DNA from: Oscillospiraceae bacterium
Lineage (GTDB): Bacteria > Bacillota > Clostridia > Oscillospirales > Oscillospiraceae
NCBI GenBank assembly: GCA_016297855.1
Contig: JAEDFW010000013.1
Location: forward strand, 1 to 22,242
DNA length: 22,242 bases
Direction of reading: 5' to 3'
Shown here: positions 6,585-15,870 of the stretch, one piece after another
Numbering within the stretch: position 1 is the stretch's first letter
Layout of the letters: every line of letters begins with the position of its first letter
Translations under genes and position numbers: made by a program
Notes under the pieces: model-generated
What the model was told of the DNA's origin: nothing
What the model saw: the letters and a program-made list of their open reading frames with translations, nothing else
Database searches by the model: none

Positions 6585-7979
6585 ATGAAATTATGGGCAG
6601 GACGGTTTCAGAAAGAGACGGACAAAACGGTAAACGACTTCAATTCGTCCATTGGTTTTGACGCGAGACTGTACAAGGAGGATATCACAGGCTCAATGGC
6701 ACACGCGAACATGCTCGCTTCCTGCGGCATTATCTCACAGGATGACGCGCAGGCCATCTGTGCCGGCCTGCAGGAGATTCTGCTTGACATCGAGGCGGGC
6801 AAGATTGCGTTCAGCGCTGAGAACGAGGATATCCACATGAATGTCGAGACGCTTCTGACGCAGCGCATCGGCGACGCAGGCAAGCGCCTGCACACGGCCA
6901 GAAGCCGCAACGATCAGGTGGCACTGGATTTCCGGATGTATCTGCGCGGCAAGACCGGTACGATCAAAGCGATGTTGCTGACGCTGGAGGAAACGCTCAT
7001 CAAGCTGGCTGGACAGTATCAGAATACCGTGATGCCCGGCTATACGCATCTGCAGCGGGCGCAGCCGATCACATTTGCACAGCATCTTCTGGCCTACGGC
7101 AGTATGTTCCGGCGCGATATCACGCGGCTGGAAGACTGCCGCGCGCGGATGAATGAGTGTCCGCTCGGCTCCGGCGCGCTGGCGGGGACGACATATCCCA
7201 TCGACCGTTTCCAGACGGCAAAGGCGCTGGGCTTTGACGCCCCGGTGATGAACAGTCTGGATGGCGTGTCCGACCGCGACTATGCCGTCGAGCTGCTGAG
7301 CGATCTGAGCCTGATTATGATGCACTTGAGCCGTTTCTGTGAGGAAATCATTCTCTGGTGCAGCTGGGAGTTCAAGTTCATTGAGCTGGACGACGCGTAC
7401 GCAACCGGCTCGTCCATCATGCCGCAGAAGAAAAACCCGGACGTGGCCGAGCTGGTACGCGGCAAGACGGGCAGAGTTTACGGCAGTCTCATGGGCCTGC
7501 TCACGGTCATGAAATCGCTTCCGCTGGCCTACAATAAGGATATGCAGGAGGACAAAGAGGGCGTATTTGACGCCGTGGATACCGTCGAGCAGTGCCTGCC
7601 GGTCTTTACCGCGATGCTTGCCACGGTGCGTGTGCGCGAAGACAATATGCGCGCGGCGGCCAGCCGTGGATTCCTGAACGCCACCGACTGCGCCGATTAT
7701 CTCACAAAAAAGGGTCTGCCATTCCGCGATGCGTACAAGGTTTCCGGAAAGCTGGTCTACTACTGCACCGAGCACGATAAAACGCTTGAGACGCTGGGCA
7801 TTGAAGAACTTCGGCAGTTCAGTCCGCTCTTTGGAGAAGATGTATATGCTGCGCTTTCACTCGATACCTGTGTGCGTCAGAGAAAGAGCTTCGGCGGTCC
7901 GTCACCCGAGCAGACAGCAATGCAGCTGGATGCGCTCAAAGCCTTTGTTCAGCAGCACCGGCAGAGCGAAACAGAATAA
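6585..7979 (+). CDS. argH: Argininosuccinate lyase
   Basis: A 464-residue enzyme of the fumarase/aspartase superfamily that splits argininosuccinate into arginine and fumarate. The N-terminal KLWAGRFQK, TARSRNDQVALD and the superfamily signature GSSIMPQKKNPD (residues 275-286), which forms the catalytic loop, are all intact. The length is normal. The start at 6585 follows GAGGT about 9 nt upstream. It completes the pathway begun by argG next door. Confidence 0.98.
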   Translation: MKLWAGRFQKETDKTVNDFNSSIGFDARLYKEDITGSMAHANMLASCGIISQDDAQAICAGLQEILLDIEAGKIAFSAENEDIHMNVETLLTQRIGDAGKRLHTARSRNDQVALDFRMYLRGKTGTIKAMLLTLEETLIKLAGQYQNTVMPGYTHLQRAQPITFAQHLLAYGSMFRRDITRLEDCRARMNECPLGSGALAGTTYPIDRFQTAKALGFDAPVMNSLDGVSDRDYAVELLSDLSLIMMHLSRFCEEIILWCSWEFKFIELDDAYATGSSIMPQKKNPDVAELVRGKTGRVYGSLMGLLTVMKSLPLAYNKDMQEDKEGVFDAVDTVEQCLPVFTAMLATVRVREDNMRAAASRGFLNATDCADYLTKKGLPFRDAYKVSGKLVYYCTEHDKTLETLGIEELRQFSPLFGEDVYAALSLDTCVRQRKSFGGPSPEQTAMQLDALKAFVQQHRQSETE

Positions 7980-7980
7980 A

Positions 7981-8018
7981 GGATGTGCCCGGTTCTGGTG
8001 AACCGGGCACATCCTTTT
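7981..8018. terminator. Bidirectional terminator between argH and glnN
   Basis: A perfect 15-bp stem (GGATGTGCCCGGTTC, 7981-7995, with 8000-8014) and a TGGT loop lie between the convergent genes. TTTT follows on the plus strand and TTTATT on the minus strand, so it can end both the argH and the asnB-glnN transcripts. Confidence 0.92.
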
Positions 8019-8066
8019 GAGAAGGATTTTCAACATGCGGCCTGACGGCCAGCAATATGAAACAGA

Positions 8067-10169
8067 TTAAACAGAGAACAGCAGTTCACTGTAGGTCGGA
8101 ACAGGCCAGTAATCGCTGGCGACGAGCGTCTCCATATGGTCGATGGTCTCGCGCACGCGCGTCATGTCGGCAAAAATCACATCGTGGCAATAGTGCATCT
8201 CAGCCTCGGTGTCCAGATCTGCCGGGATCGTGTCGAGCGCGGTTTTGAGCGCCGCGCAGCGGTCGAGCAGATCCTCGTTCAGCTTGCTCACGGAACCGGC
8301 CAGCGCCAGCTCCACACGGCACGAACTCTCACCCAATGTGCTCTTCTTGCGCTCAATGGCCTGGCACAGGTGGCTGGTGTAGGTGGTCGCTGCGTTGAGA
8401 AGCGTGTGCTGTACCATGTCGATGAGTGTGGCAGCTTCGATGCGGATGATCTTGCTGTAGTTCTCCATGTGGATTTCGTGCCGCGCCATCATTTCCTGCC
8501 GGGTAAGAATGCCGTGGCGGGTCATCAGCTCCACATTCTTTTCCATGACGAAGCAGGGCAGCGCCTCAGCTGCATTTTTCAGGTTGGCAAGACCGCGCTT
8601 GCCTGCCTCTTCGATCCAGCTGTCCTCATAACCGTTGCCGTTGAAGAGAATACGGCGGTGCTGCTGCAGCGATGTCTTTATGAGCGTGTGCAGATCCTCT
8701 TCAAAATTCTCCGAGCATTCCAGCCTGTCGGCGAAACGGGAAAGCTCTTCGGCCATGATGGTGTTGAGCGCAATATTCGGTCCAGAGATCGACTGGCTCG
8801 AGCCCAGCATACGGAACTCAAACTTGTTGCCGGTGAACGCTACGGGCGAGGTGCGGTTGCGGTCGGTGGTGTCCTGTGGGATGGTGGGCAATACATCTAC
8901 ACCGATACGGAGGGTCTTGCGTTTGCGGTCGGTATAGTCGGTGTCGTCCACGATCGAGTCGATGATCTCGCTCAGCTCGTCGCCCAGGAAGATGGACACG
9001 ATGGCCGGAGGCGCTTCCTGCGCGCCGAGGCGGTGATCATTGCCGGCAAAGGCAACAGTGGAGCGCAGCAGCTCCTGATACTCATCCACGCCCTGAATGA
9101 ACGCGGTCAAAAACAGCAAAAACTGTGCATTCTGGCTGGGCGTTTTGCCCGGGGCGAACAGGTTTTTACCTGTGTCGGTGGAGAGCGACCAGTTGTTGTG
9201 CTTGCCGCTGCCGTTCACACCGGCGAAGGGCTTCTCGTGCAGCAGGCACACAAGGCCGTGCCGGTCGGCAACCTTTTTCATGACCTCCATGGCCAGCTGG
9301 TTGTGGTCGCATGCGGTGTTGACATCGCAGTAGACCGGCGCCATCTCGTGCTGCGAGGGCGCGACTTCGTTGTGCTTGGTCTTGGAATAGATGCCAAGTT
9401 TCCAAAGCTCCTCGTCAAGCTCCTGCATATAGGCTGTAACACGCGGACGGATAGAGCCGAAATAGTGGTCGTCCAGCTCCTGTCCCTTGGGCGGCTTTGC
9501 ACCGAAAAGCGTTCGGCCGCACATGCGCAGATCCTCGCGCTTCTGATACAGCTCCTTGTCAATGAGGAAGTATTCCTGCTCGGGGCCGACCTGCGCAGAA
9601 ACCCTGTTGGATTCATTGTCGCCGAACAGCCGCAGCACACGCACCGCCTGACGGCTGACAGCATCGTTCGAGCGCAGCAGCGGCGTCTTTTTATCCAACG
9701 CTTCGCCGGAGTACGAGCAGAATACGGTGGGGATATACAGGCTGTTGTCCTTGATGAAGGCATACGATGTGGGATCCCAGGCGGTATAGCCTCTGGCTTC
9801 AAATGTGGCGCGCAGGCCGCCGGAGGGGAAAGACGAAGCATCCGGTTCGCCGCGTACCAGCTCCTTGCCGGAGAAGTCCATGATAATGCGTCCACCGCCG
9901 GTGGGGGAGAGGAAGCTGTCGTGTTTCTCAGCCGTGAAGCCGGTCATGGGCTGGAACCAGTGCGTAAAATGCGTTGCGCCGCGCTCCAGCGCCCAGGTCT
10001 TCATGCCGTCGGCAATGTCGTTGGCGACCTCGAGCGGAAGCGGCTGGCCGTTTTTCAGACATTTGCGCCATGCTTCCATTGTCTGCCGGGGAACATACTG
10101 CGCCATGGTTTCCTCGTTGAATACGCAGCTGCCGAACAGTTCGGGGATACGGTTGGTCTGTTTGCTCAT
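8067..10169 (-). CDS. glnN: Glutamine synthetase type III
   Basis: A 700-residue enzyme that makes glutamine from glutamate, ammonia and ATP. The length near 700 and the N-terminal block around RIPELFGSCVFNEETM mark the large GSIII (GlnN) family rather than the 450-residue GSI. QVGPEQEYFLID, KTKHNEVAPSQHEMAP and FAGVNGSGKHNNWS are the metal- and substrate-binding strands, and KFEFRMLGSSQS is near residue 465. The start at 10169 is preceded by CAGGAGGAAG. An upstream ATG at 10190 overlaps the asnB stop and has no site of its own. The gene follows asnB by 17 bp in the same operon, so it should be under the same T-box control and would feed glutamine to AsnB. Confidence 0.97.
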   Translation of the reverse strand: MSKQTNRIPELFGSCVFNEETMAQYVPRQTMEAWRKCLKNGQPLPLEVANDIADGMKTWALERGATHFTHWFQPMTGFTAEKHDSFLSPTGGGRIIMDFSGKELVRGEPDASSFPSGGLRATFEARGYTAWDPTSYAFIKDNSLYIPTVFCSYSGEALDKKTPLLRSNDAVSRQAVRVLRLFGDNESNRVSAQVGPEQEYFLIDKELYQKREDLRMCGRTLFGAKPPKGQELDDHYFGSIRPRVTAYMQELDEELWKLGIYSKTKHNEVAPSQHEMAPVYCDVNTACDHNQLAMEVMKKVADRHGLVCLLHEKPFAGVNGSGKHNNWSLSTDTGKNLFAPGKTPSQNAQFLLFLTAFIQGVDEYQELLRSTVAFAGNDHRLGAQEAPPAIVSIFLGDELSEIIDSIVDDTDYTDRKRKTLRIGVDVLPTIPQDTTDRNRTSPVAFTGNKFEFRMLGSSQSISGPNIALNTIMAEELSRFADRLECSENFEEDLHTLIKTSLQQHRRILFNGNGYEDSWIEEAGKRGLANLKNAAEALPCFVMEKNVELMTRHGILTRQEMMARHEIHMENYSKIIRIEAATLIDMVQHTLLNAATTYTSHLCQAIERKKSTLGESSCRVELALAGSVSKLNEDLLDRCAALKTALDTIPADLDTEAEMHYCHDVIFADMTRVRETIDHMETLVASDYWPVPTYSELLFSV

Positions 10170-10186
10170 GTTTTCTTCCTCCTGTC

Positions 10187-11770
10187 TCATTTGCCGCTTG
10201 CGCCATAGTTTGCAAGAACTCTGGCGGATGGATCGGTCACGTTACAGCCCTCCCAACTCTTGTTGGGCATCCAGAAATCCTGAATCATGGCGGCCTGACC
10301 GGGGTAATGCTTTTCAAAAATCTCCCGGTAGAGAAGACTTTCCTTGGTAAATGGTGTGCAGTAGGGATATTGCTGCCGTTTTTCCTCAAATTCGGCGTCA
10401 GTATACACTGTTTCCGCATACTGCTTGAGGTCATCGACCATAGAATGGCCGACTGCGTCGGAGAACGCTGCCTTCTGCCGCCACAAAATGGAATCCGGCA
10501 GGATATGGTCATGCTCAAACGCATGCCGCAGCAGGTATTTGCCCATGTTGTAGCGGTTGCGCTTGAGGCTGGGATCGACAGACATGACGTAGCGCACGAA
10601 ATCGAGATCGCCGAACGGCACGCGCGCTTCAAGCGAGTTCACGCTGATGCAGCGGTCGGCACGCAGCACGTCGTACATGTAAAGCTCGTCCACGCGCTTT
10701 TTGGCTTCCTGCTGGAACGCCTCGTCCGAAGGGGCGAAATCGGTGTATTTGTAGCCGAACAGTTCGTCGGAAATTTCGCCTGTCATGAGCACGCGCACAT
10801 CGGTTCTCTCGTGGATGGCCTTGCAGCACAGGTACATACCCATGCTGGCGCGGATGGTGGTGATGTCCCAGGTGCCGAGCATTGCAATGACCGTCTCGAG
10901 TGAATCGAGCACCTGCTGGCGTGTCATAATGACCTCGGTGTGATCGGCATCGATGAACTCAGCCACCTGACGCGCGTATTTGAGATCGATCGCATCGAGA
11001 TCCATGCCGATGGCAAAGGTACGAATCTTTTTGCCGAGCAGCTTTGCCGAGATCGCACAGACCAGACTGGAATCCAGTCCGCCCGAGAGCAGAAAGCCCA
11101 GCGGCGCGTCGGCATCGAGCCGTTTTTCCACGCCTGCGATCAGCTTTTCACGGATCTTTGCGCAGACCGTTTCCAGATCGTCGTCGCTGTAGCGCTGCAC
11201 GGTGGTAAGATCCGCGTAGCGGACGAATTTGCCGTCTGCGTAATAGTGGCCCGGCGGGAAGGGGAAAACCTCTTTGCACAGGCCGACAAGGTTTTTCGCC
11301 TCGCTGGCAAAGACAATCGAGCCGTCGGCGTCAAGATAGCCGTAGAACAGCGGCCGGATGCCAATGGGGTCGCGCGCGGCGATATACCGGTCGTTCTCGC
11401 CGTCATAGATGACCATGGCGAACTCGGCGTCGAGCATCCGGAACATTGAAAGCCCGTATTCGTGATACATGGGCAGGATGATCTCGCAGTCGGAATCACT
11501 GACAAACGTGTATTTTTTCTGCAGCTTCTGCTTTTCCTTGCGGAAGCCGTACAGCTCGCCGTTGCACACGGCCATGTCCTTTCCCAGGTGGAACGGCTGC
11601 ATGCCTTCCGGATGCAGGCCCATGATGGACAGACGGTGAAAACACAGATAGCCGGACGCAGTCGGCTCGATGCGGCTGCAGTCGGGTCCGCGCGAAACGG
11701 TACGGTCAAAAAATGCCTGGAACGTTTCCGGCGCGAGCGCCTTGCTGGTGAAGCCCATAATTGAACACAT
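10187..11770 (-). CDS. asnB: Glutamine-hydrolysing asparagine synthetase
   Basis: A 527-residue enzyme that converts aspartate, glutamine and ATP to asparagine, glutamate, AMP and pyrophosphate. The N-terminal class II amidotransferase domain begins MCSIMGF. After Met removal Cys2 is the nucleophile, which fixes the start at 11770. The GTG at 11782 would extend the protein by four residues, bury the Cys and start inside the terminator stem. NGELYG (70-75) binds glutamine. The C-terminal synthetase domain has the PP-loop SGGLDSS (229-235). The ribosome binding site is GGGGGTG (11786-11780), which is also the 3' arm of the T-box terminator. glnN follows in the operon. Confidence 0.97.
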   Translation of the reverse strand: MCSIMGFTSKALAPETFQAFFDRTVSRGPDCSRIEPTASGYLCFHRLSIMGLHPEGMQPFHLGKDMAVCNGELYGFRKEKQKLQKKYTFVSDSDCEIILPMYHEYGLSMFRMLDAEFAMVIYDGENDRYIAARDPIGIRPLFYGYLDADGSIVFASEAKNLVGLCKEVFPFPPGHYYADGKFVRYADLTTVQRYSDDDLETVCAKIREKLIAGVEKRLDADAPLGFLLSGGLDSSLVCAISAKLLGKKIRTFAIGMDLDAIDLKYARQVAEFIDADHTEVIMTRQQVLDSLETVIAMLGTWDITTIRASMGMYLCCKAIHERTDVRVLMTGEISDELFGYKYTDFAPSDEAFQQEAKKRVDELYMYDVLRADRCISVNSLEARVPFGDLDFVRYVMSVDPSLKRNRYNMGKYLLRHAFEHDHILPDSILWRQKAAFSDAVGHSMVDDLKQYAETVYTDAEFEEKRQQYPYCTPFTKESLLYREIFEKHYPGQAAMIQDFWMPNKSWEGCNVTDPSARVLANYGASGK

Positions 11771-12079
11771 AGAAAAAAGCACCCCCGAATTTTATCTTTG
11801 CAGCTAGTAATCCCTCCTCTTAGGACGAATTGCTGCAAAATCCGCGGTGCCACCTAACTTACTGCCAAAAGCAGTCACTTTTTCGAGCTCAAACAAGCCC
11901 GTGTGCCTTAACGCTGCACATTGCGTCTCACCTACTGAGGACCGCAGCCCGGTTCAGATCGCTGCTCCGGAGGGTTCTTCGCCTGATCACTGTACCGGCT
12001 TTCCACCGCCGCCGGCTCGCTGTAACAGAAGATTCAAGGTACTTTTCTCCATCTGCGCATTTGACTATATAAAAAATAT
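11771..12079 (-). promoter_or_regulatory. Asparagine-specific T-box riboswitch
   Basis: This minus-strand leader of about 309 nt precedes asnB. Stem I contains AGTACCTTG, CAGCGAGCCGG and GGTGGAAAGCCGG, as in known T-boxes. By alignment with the glyQS leader as I remember it, GAAGAACCC places the specifier at AAC (11976-11974), an Asn codon. The 14-nt T-box AGGTGGCACCGCGG is at 11855-11842. Its variable base is C, which would pair with G73, the discriminator of tRNA-Asn, so specifier and discriminator agree. CGTCCT (11826-11821) is the usual downstream partner in the antiterminator. Uncharged tRNA-Asn should favour the antiterminator and switch on asnB-glnN. Confidence 0.93.
11773..11850 (-). 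terminator. T-box terminator that also masks the asnB ribosome binding site
   Basis: GCACC-GC-GGATTTT (11850-11837) pairs imperfectly with AAAATT-CGGGGGTGC (11793-11779), and TTTTTT follows at 11778-11773. An inner helix TTTGCAGC (11839-11832) with GCTGCAAA (11804-11797) is also possible. The 5' arm is the T-box core itself, so this hairpin excludes the antiterminator. The 3' arm contains GGGGGTG, the only visible Shine-Dalgarno sequence for asnB, 9 nt from the ATG. Confidence 0.8.
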
Positions 12080-12085
12080 GGGCTT

Positions 12086-12114
12086 ATTTTAACGGTTTAC
12101 TCATTTGAAGTCAA
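12086..12114 (-). promoter_or_regulatory. Promoter of the T-box-asnB-glnN operon
   Basis: On the minus strand -35 TTGACT (12114-12109), a 17-bp spacer and -10 TAAAAT (12091-12086) predict a start near 12079, just before Stem I of the T-box. Confidence 0.75.
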
Positions 12115-12177
12115 GCGGTAAAAATGACAAGATACGGAGAAAACGGTGGGAAAATATCATTGCTTTTCCACAAAAGC

Positions 12178-12193
12178 GAAAACAGCTGTTTTC
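12178..12193. repeat. Perfect 16-bp palindrome upstream of yfcE
   Basis: GAAAACAGCTGTTTTC is a loopless 16-bp palindrome 54 bp before the yfcE start. It lies just upstream of a weak -10-like TACACT (12212-12217) and overlaps where a -35 would fall. The shape suits an operator for a dimeric repressor. The owner is unknown. Confidence 0.4.
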
Positions 12194-12246
12194 TTTTTCT
12201 GCCGGATGCGGTACACTGGTCAAAAGAATGGAAAGGATGTTGGACA

Positions 12247-12792
12247 ATGAAACTGATGATTGCGTCCGACCTGCATGGCTCGGCATATTATACACGCGAG
12301 CTACTGCGGCGGTTTGAACTGGAGCAGCCGAAAAAGCTTGTTCTGCTCGGCGACATTTTGTATCATGGCCCGCGCAACGATCTGCCGCGCGACTACGCGC
12401 CGAAGCAGGTCATTGAAATGCTGAATCCGCTGGCGGGGCAGATCCTCTGCGTGCGCGGCAACTGCGACTGCGAGGTCGACCAGATGGTGCTTCAATTCCC
12501 CGTGCTGGCCGATTACGGCGTGTTGTTTCTAAATGGCAGAACTGTTTATCTCACGCACGGGCATGTGGTGAACACAAAAAAACCGCTGCCGTTTTCCGAT
12601 GGGGATATTCTCCTGCACGGACATACGCATGTGCCAGTGTGTGAGCAGCATGAAAATTACCAGTACCTGAACCCCGGCTCGGCCTCCATCCCGAAGCAGG
12701 ACTCGAAGCATAGCTATATGATTTATGAAGACGGTGCATTCTTCTGGCGCGATCTGATGACCGGCCAGAGCTATATGGAATATGCGCTGTAA
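12247..12792 (+). CDS. yfcE: YfcE-type phosphodiesterase
   Basis: A 181-residue calcineurin-like metallophosphoesterase. All two-metal motifs are present: DLH (D8, H10), GD (D36), GNCD (N72), the GH motif at 104-106 and GHTH (H126, H128). Family members such as E. coli YfcE hydrolyse phosphodiesters in vitro with Mn2+; the natural substrate is not settled. The start at 12247 follows AAAGGATG; the longer upstream reading of 41 residues has no family similarity. It is a single-gene unit that diverges from the asnB operon and converges on dnaK. Confidence 0.93.
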   Translation: MKLMIASDLHGSAYYTRELLRRFELEQPKKLVLLGDILYHGPRNDLPRDYAPKQVIEMLNPLAGQILCVRGNCDCEVDQMVLQFPVLADYGVLFLNGRTVYLTHGHVVNTKKPLPFSDGDILLHGHTHVPVCEQHENYQYLNPGSASIPKQDSKHSYMIYEDGAFFWRDLMTGQSYMEYAL

Positions 12793-12825
12793 AAAAGCTG
12801 CCTGACAATTGTCAGGCAGCTTTTT

Positions 12826-12826
<1 letters not shown>
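12791..12826. terminator. Perfect bidirectional terminator between yfcE and dnaK
   Basis: A 36-bp perfect palindrome: AAAAAAGCTGCCTGACAA (12791-12808) and its complement (12809-12826). Each strand ends in T6 or longer, so it terminates the convergent yfcE and dnaK transcripts. It overlaps both gene ends, including the last base of the dnaK stop codon. Confidence 0.95.
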
Positions 12827-14640
<1,814 letters not shown>

Positions 14641-14668
14641 GCTGTCTGCCTCCTGATATACTGCGAAC

Positions 14669-15103
14669 TCAGTTCGCTACGATTACTTTTGCGTGCCGGA
14701 TGACTTCTTCATCCATGATGAAGCCGGTCTGCAATACTTCGATGATCTGCTCTTCGCGGTAGGTGCTGTCCGTCACATGTCCGACCGCTTCGTGATAGTC
14801 GGGATTGAAGCAGCGGCCGAGGCTGTCCATCGGCTGCACATGCAGCGTCGCGAGCAATGCCAGCAGATTTGTCCGAATCATCTGCACGCCGCGGTAGAAC
14901 GCCTCATCCTGACACTCGCACTGCAGCGCCCGTTCGAGATCATCATATACGGACAGAAACTGCGTCACCGTTCTGCGAACGGCCTGTTCATCCGCCCGCG
15001 CCAGCTCCTGCGACGTTCTGCGGCGGTAGTTCTGGTATTCCTGCTGCAGCGCATCAAGACGCTCGTCAAGCGGCGCAGGTTTCTGCTTTGAAAAAAGGCC
15101 CAT
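14669..15103 (-). CDS. grpE: Short GrpE nucleotide-exchange factor
   Basis: A 144-residue cofactor that releases ADP from DnaK. DALQQEYQNYRRRTSQELARA is the start of the long coiled-coil helix that forms the dimer. PMDSLGRCFNPDYHEAVGHV and EVLQTGFIMDEEVIRHAKVIVAN are the C-terminal beta-domain signature. It is about 50 residues shorter than E. coli GrpE, because the disordered acidic N-terminus and part of the coiled coil are missing. The start at 15103 is set by GAGGGGA, which lies across the end of the J-protein gene. The stop of that gene is only 5 bp upstream, so the two are coupled. dnaK follows by 28 bp. Confidence 0.93.
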   Translation of the reverse strand: MGLFSKQKPAPLDERLDALQQEYQNYRRRTSQELARADEQAVRRTVTQFLSVYDDLERALQCECQDEAFYRGVQMIRTNLLALLATLHVQPMDSLGRCFNPDYHEAVGHVTDSTYREEQIIEVLQTGFIMDEEVIRHAKVIVAN

Positions 15104-15108
15104 ATTTT

Positions 15109-15708
15109 CTATCCCCTCTGTCCGCCGTCTGTAAAGCTGTAAAAGCCATACTGCGGCTGGCTGCCGGCCGGGGTTTCGGTTTCGGAATTGCTGTAGCCGG
15201 AGCTTCCGGTATCGGGATAGCGGTAGTAAGGCGAGTAGTAGTATCGCGCGCCGCAGCTGGCCAGCATGGAATACAGAAGCTGCAAAATGAGATACCCGAT
15301 GAATAGCTTCCACAGAAAGCCCCCGCGGTGCGTGCGGCGATAGGTCCACTGATACTGGTTCTGTGTGTCGTAGTTGTCGGACTGGTAGGAAGAATGCTGA
15401 TCGCCGTCGCCAGCATAGCTGCTGCTCTGATCCTGCGCGCTGCCCCAGAAACCAAAGGGGTCATAATATGTGGCGTGATACGTCTGCTGCGACTGCTGGC
15501 GGTACTGCTGCTGCGACTGCTGGCGGTAGGCCTGCGGATTTTTGATCTGCTCGTACGCCTGATTGATTTCGTTCATCTTCTGCGCGGCCTGCTGGTCGCC
15601 TGGATGCAGATCAGGGTGATATTGCTTCGCAAGACGCCGGTAGGCCTGCTTGATGTCATCTTCGTTGGCATTCGGCGATACGCCGAGAATCTGATAGGGA
15701 TCCGGCAT
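15109..15708 (-). CDS. Membrane-anchored J-domain protein
   Basis: A 199-residue Hsp40-like cochaperone. The J-domain fills residues 3-60, with HPD at 31-33, which stimulates Hsp70 ATPase activity. A Gln-rich linker (60-78) contains two copies of YRQQSQQ encoded by a 24-bp tandem repeat. A Ser/Tyr/Asp-rich spacer follows, then one hydrophobic helix at about 130-152 and a Tyr/Ser-rich tail. There is no Gly/Phe region, zinc finger or client-binding domain of true DnaJ, so this is not dnaJ. The topology suggests the J-domain is cytoplasmic and recruits DnaK to the membrane (inference). The first gene of the J-grpE-dnaK operon; AAAGGATG precedes the ATG. Confidence 0.9.
   Translation of the reverse strand: MPDPYQILGVSPNANEDDIKQAYRRLAKQYHPDLHPGDQQAAQKMNEINQAYEQIKNPQAYRQQSQQQYRQQSQQTYHATYYDPFGFWGSAQDQSSSYAGDGDQHSSYQSDNYDTQNQYQWTYRRTHRGGFLWKLFIGYLILQLLYSMLASCGARYYYSPYYRYPDTGSSGYSNSETETPAGSQPQYGFYSFTDGGQRG
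15484..15528 (-). repeat. 24-bp tandem repeat in the J-protein gene
   Basis: Two 21-bp identical blocks at 15484-15504 and 15508-15528 repeat with a 24-bp period and encode YRQQSQQ twice. The CTG/CAG-rich unit could change copy number by slippage without a frameshift. Confidence 0.85.
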
Positions 15709-15728
15709 CGTTGCTCACATCCTTTGCT

Positions 15729-15780
15729 TGACTGATTTTTTGACTATTATTATACACAGTTTTTGCCGCAAATTGTGAAT
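15729..15780 (-). promoter_or_regulatory. Promoter region of the J-grpE-dnaK operon
   Basis: On the minus strand a perfect -10 TATAAT (15755-15750) has a poorly spaced -35-like TTCACA 19 bp upstream (15780-15775). Two direct copies of AGTCAA lie downstream, around the expected start (15746-15741 and 15734-15729, period 12). No CIRCE element is visible. The repeat resembles a CtsR site only loosely, because its period is 12 rather than 10. Confidence 0.5.
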
Positions 15781-15838
15781 CAAATTAAAACAATGGCGCA
15801 ACGCTGTGTAAAATTTCCACGACGGATGCAAAAAATAA

Positions 15839-15861
15839 CGGCGGACCGTTGCAGTCCGCCG
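15839..15861 (-). terminator. Terminator after pepD
   Basis: An 8-bp stem CGGCGGAC/GTCCGCCG (15861-15854 with 15846-15839 on the minus strand) with a 7-nt loop is followed by TTATTTTTTGC. It lies 10 bp past the pepD stop. Confidence 0.85.
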
Positions 15862-15870
15862 AATCAGTGC

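Noticed and set aside
8136..10208. A 690-codon open frame on the plus strand opposite glnN
   Set aside because: It is antisense to a fully conserved GSIII gene and has no recognisable motifs; it is a shadow frame.
11770..11782. Alternative GTG start of asnB at 11782
   Set aside because: A class II amidotransferase needs Cys directly after the initiator Met, and the GTG lies inside the terminator stem.
11961..11970. Reading the T-box specifier as another codon in the downstream CTGAACCGG stretch
   Set aside because: Aligned to the glyQS-type leader, the specifier follows GAAG and precedes the CCTCCGGAGCA segment, giving AAC at 11976-11974. The later AAC is outside the specifier loop position.
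15729..15746. CtsR operator upstream of the J-protein
   Set aside because: The AGTCAA repeats are 12 bp apart, whereas CtsR sites have a 10-bp period with RGTCAAA heptamers. Kept only as an unassigned repeat.
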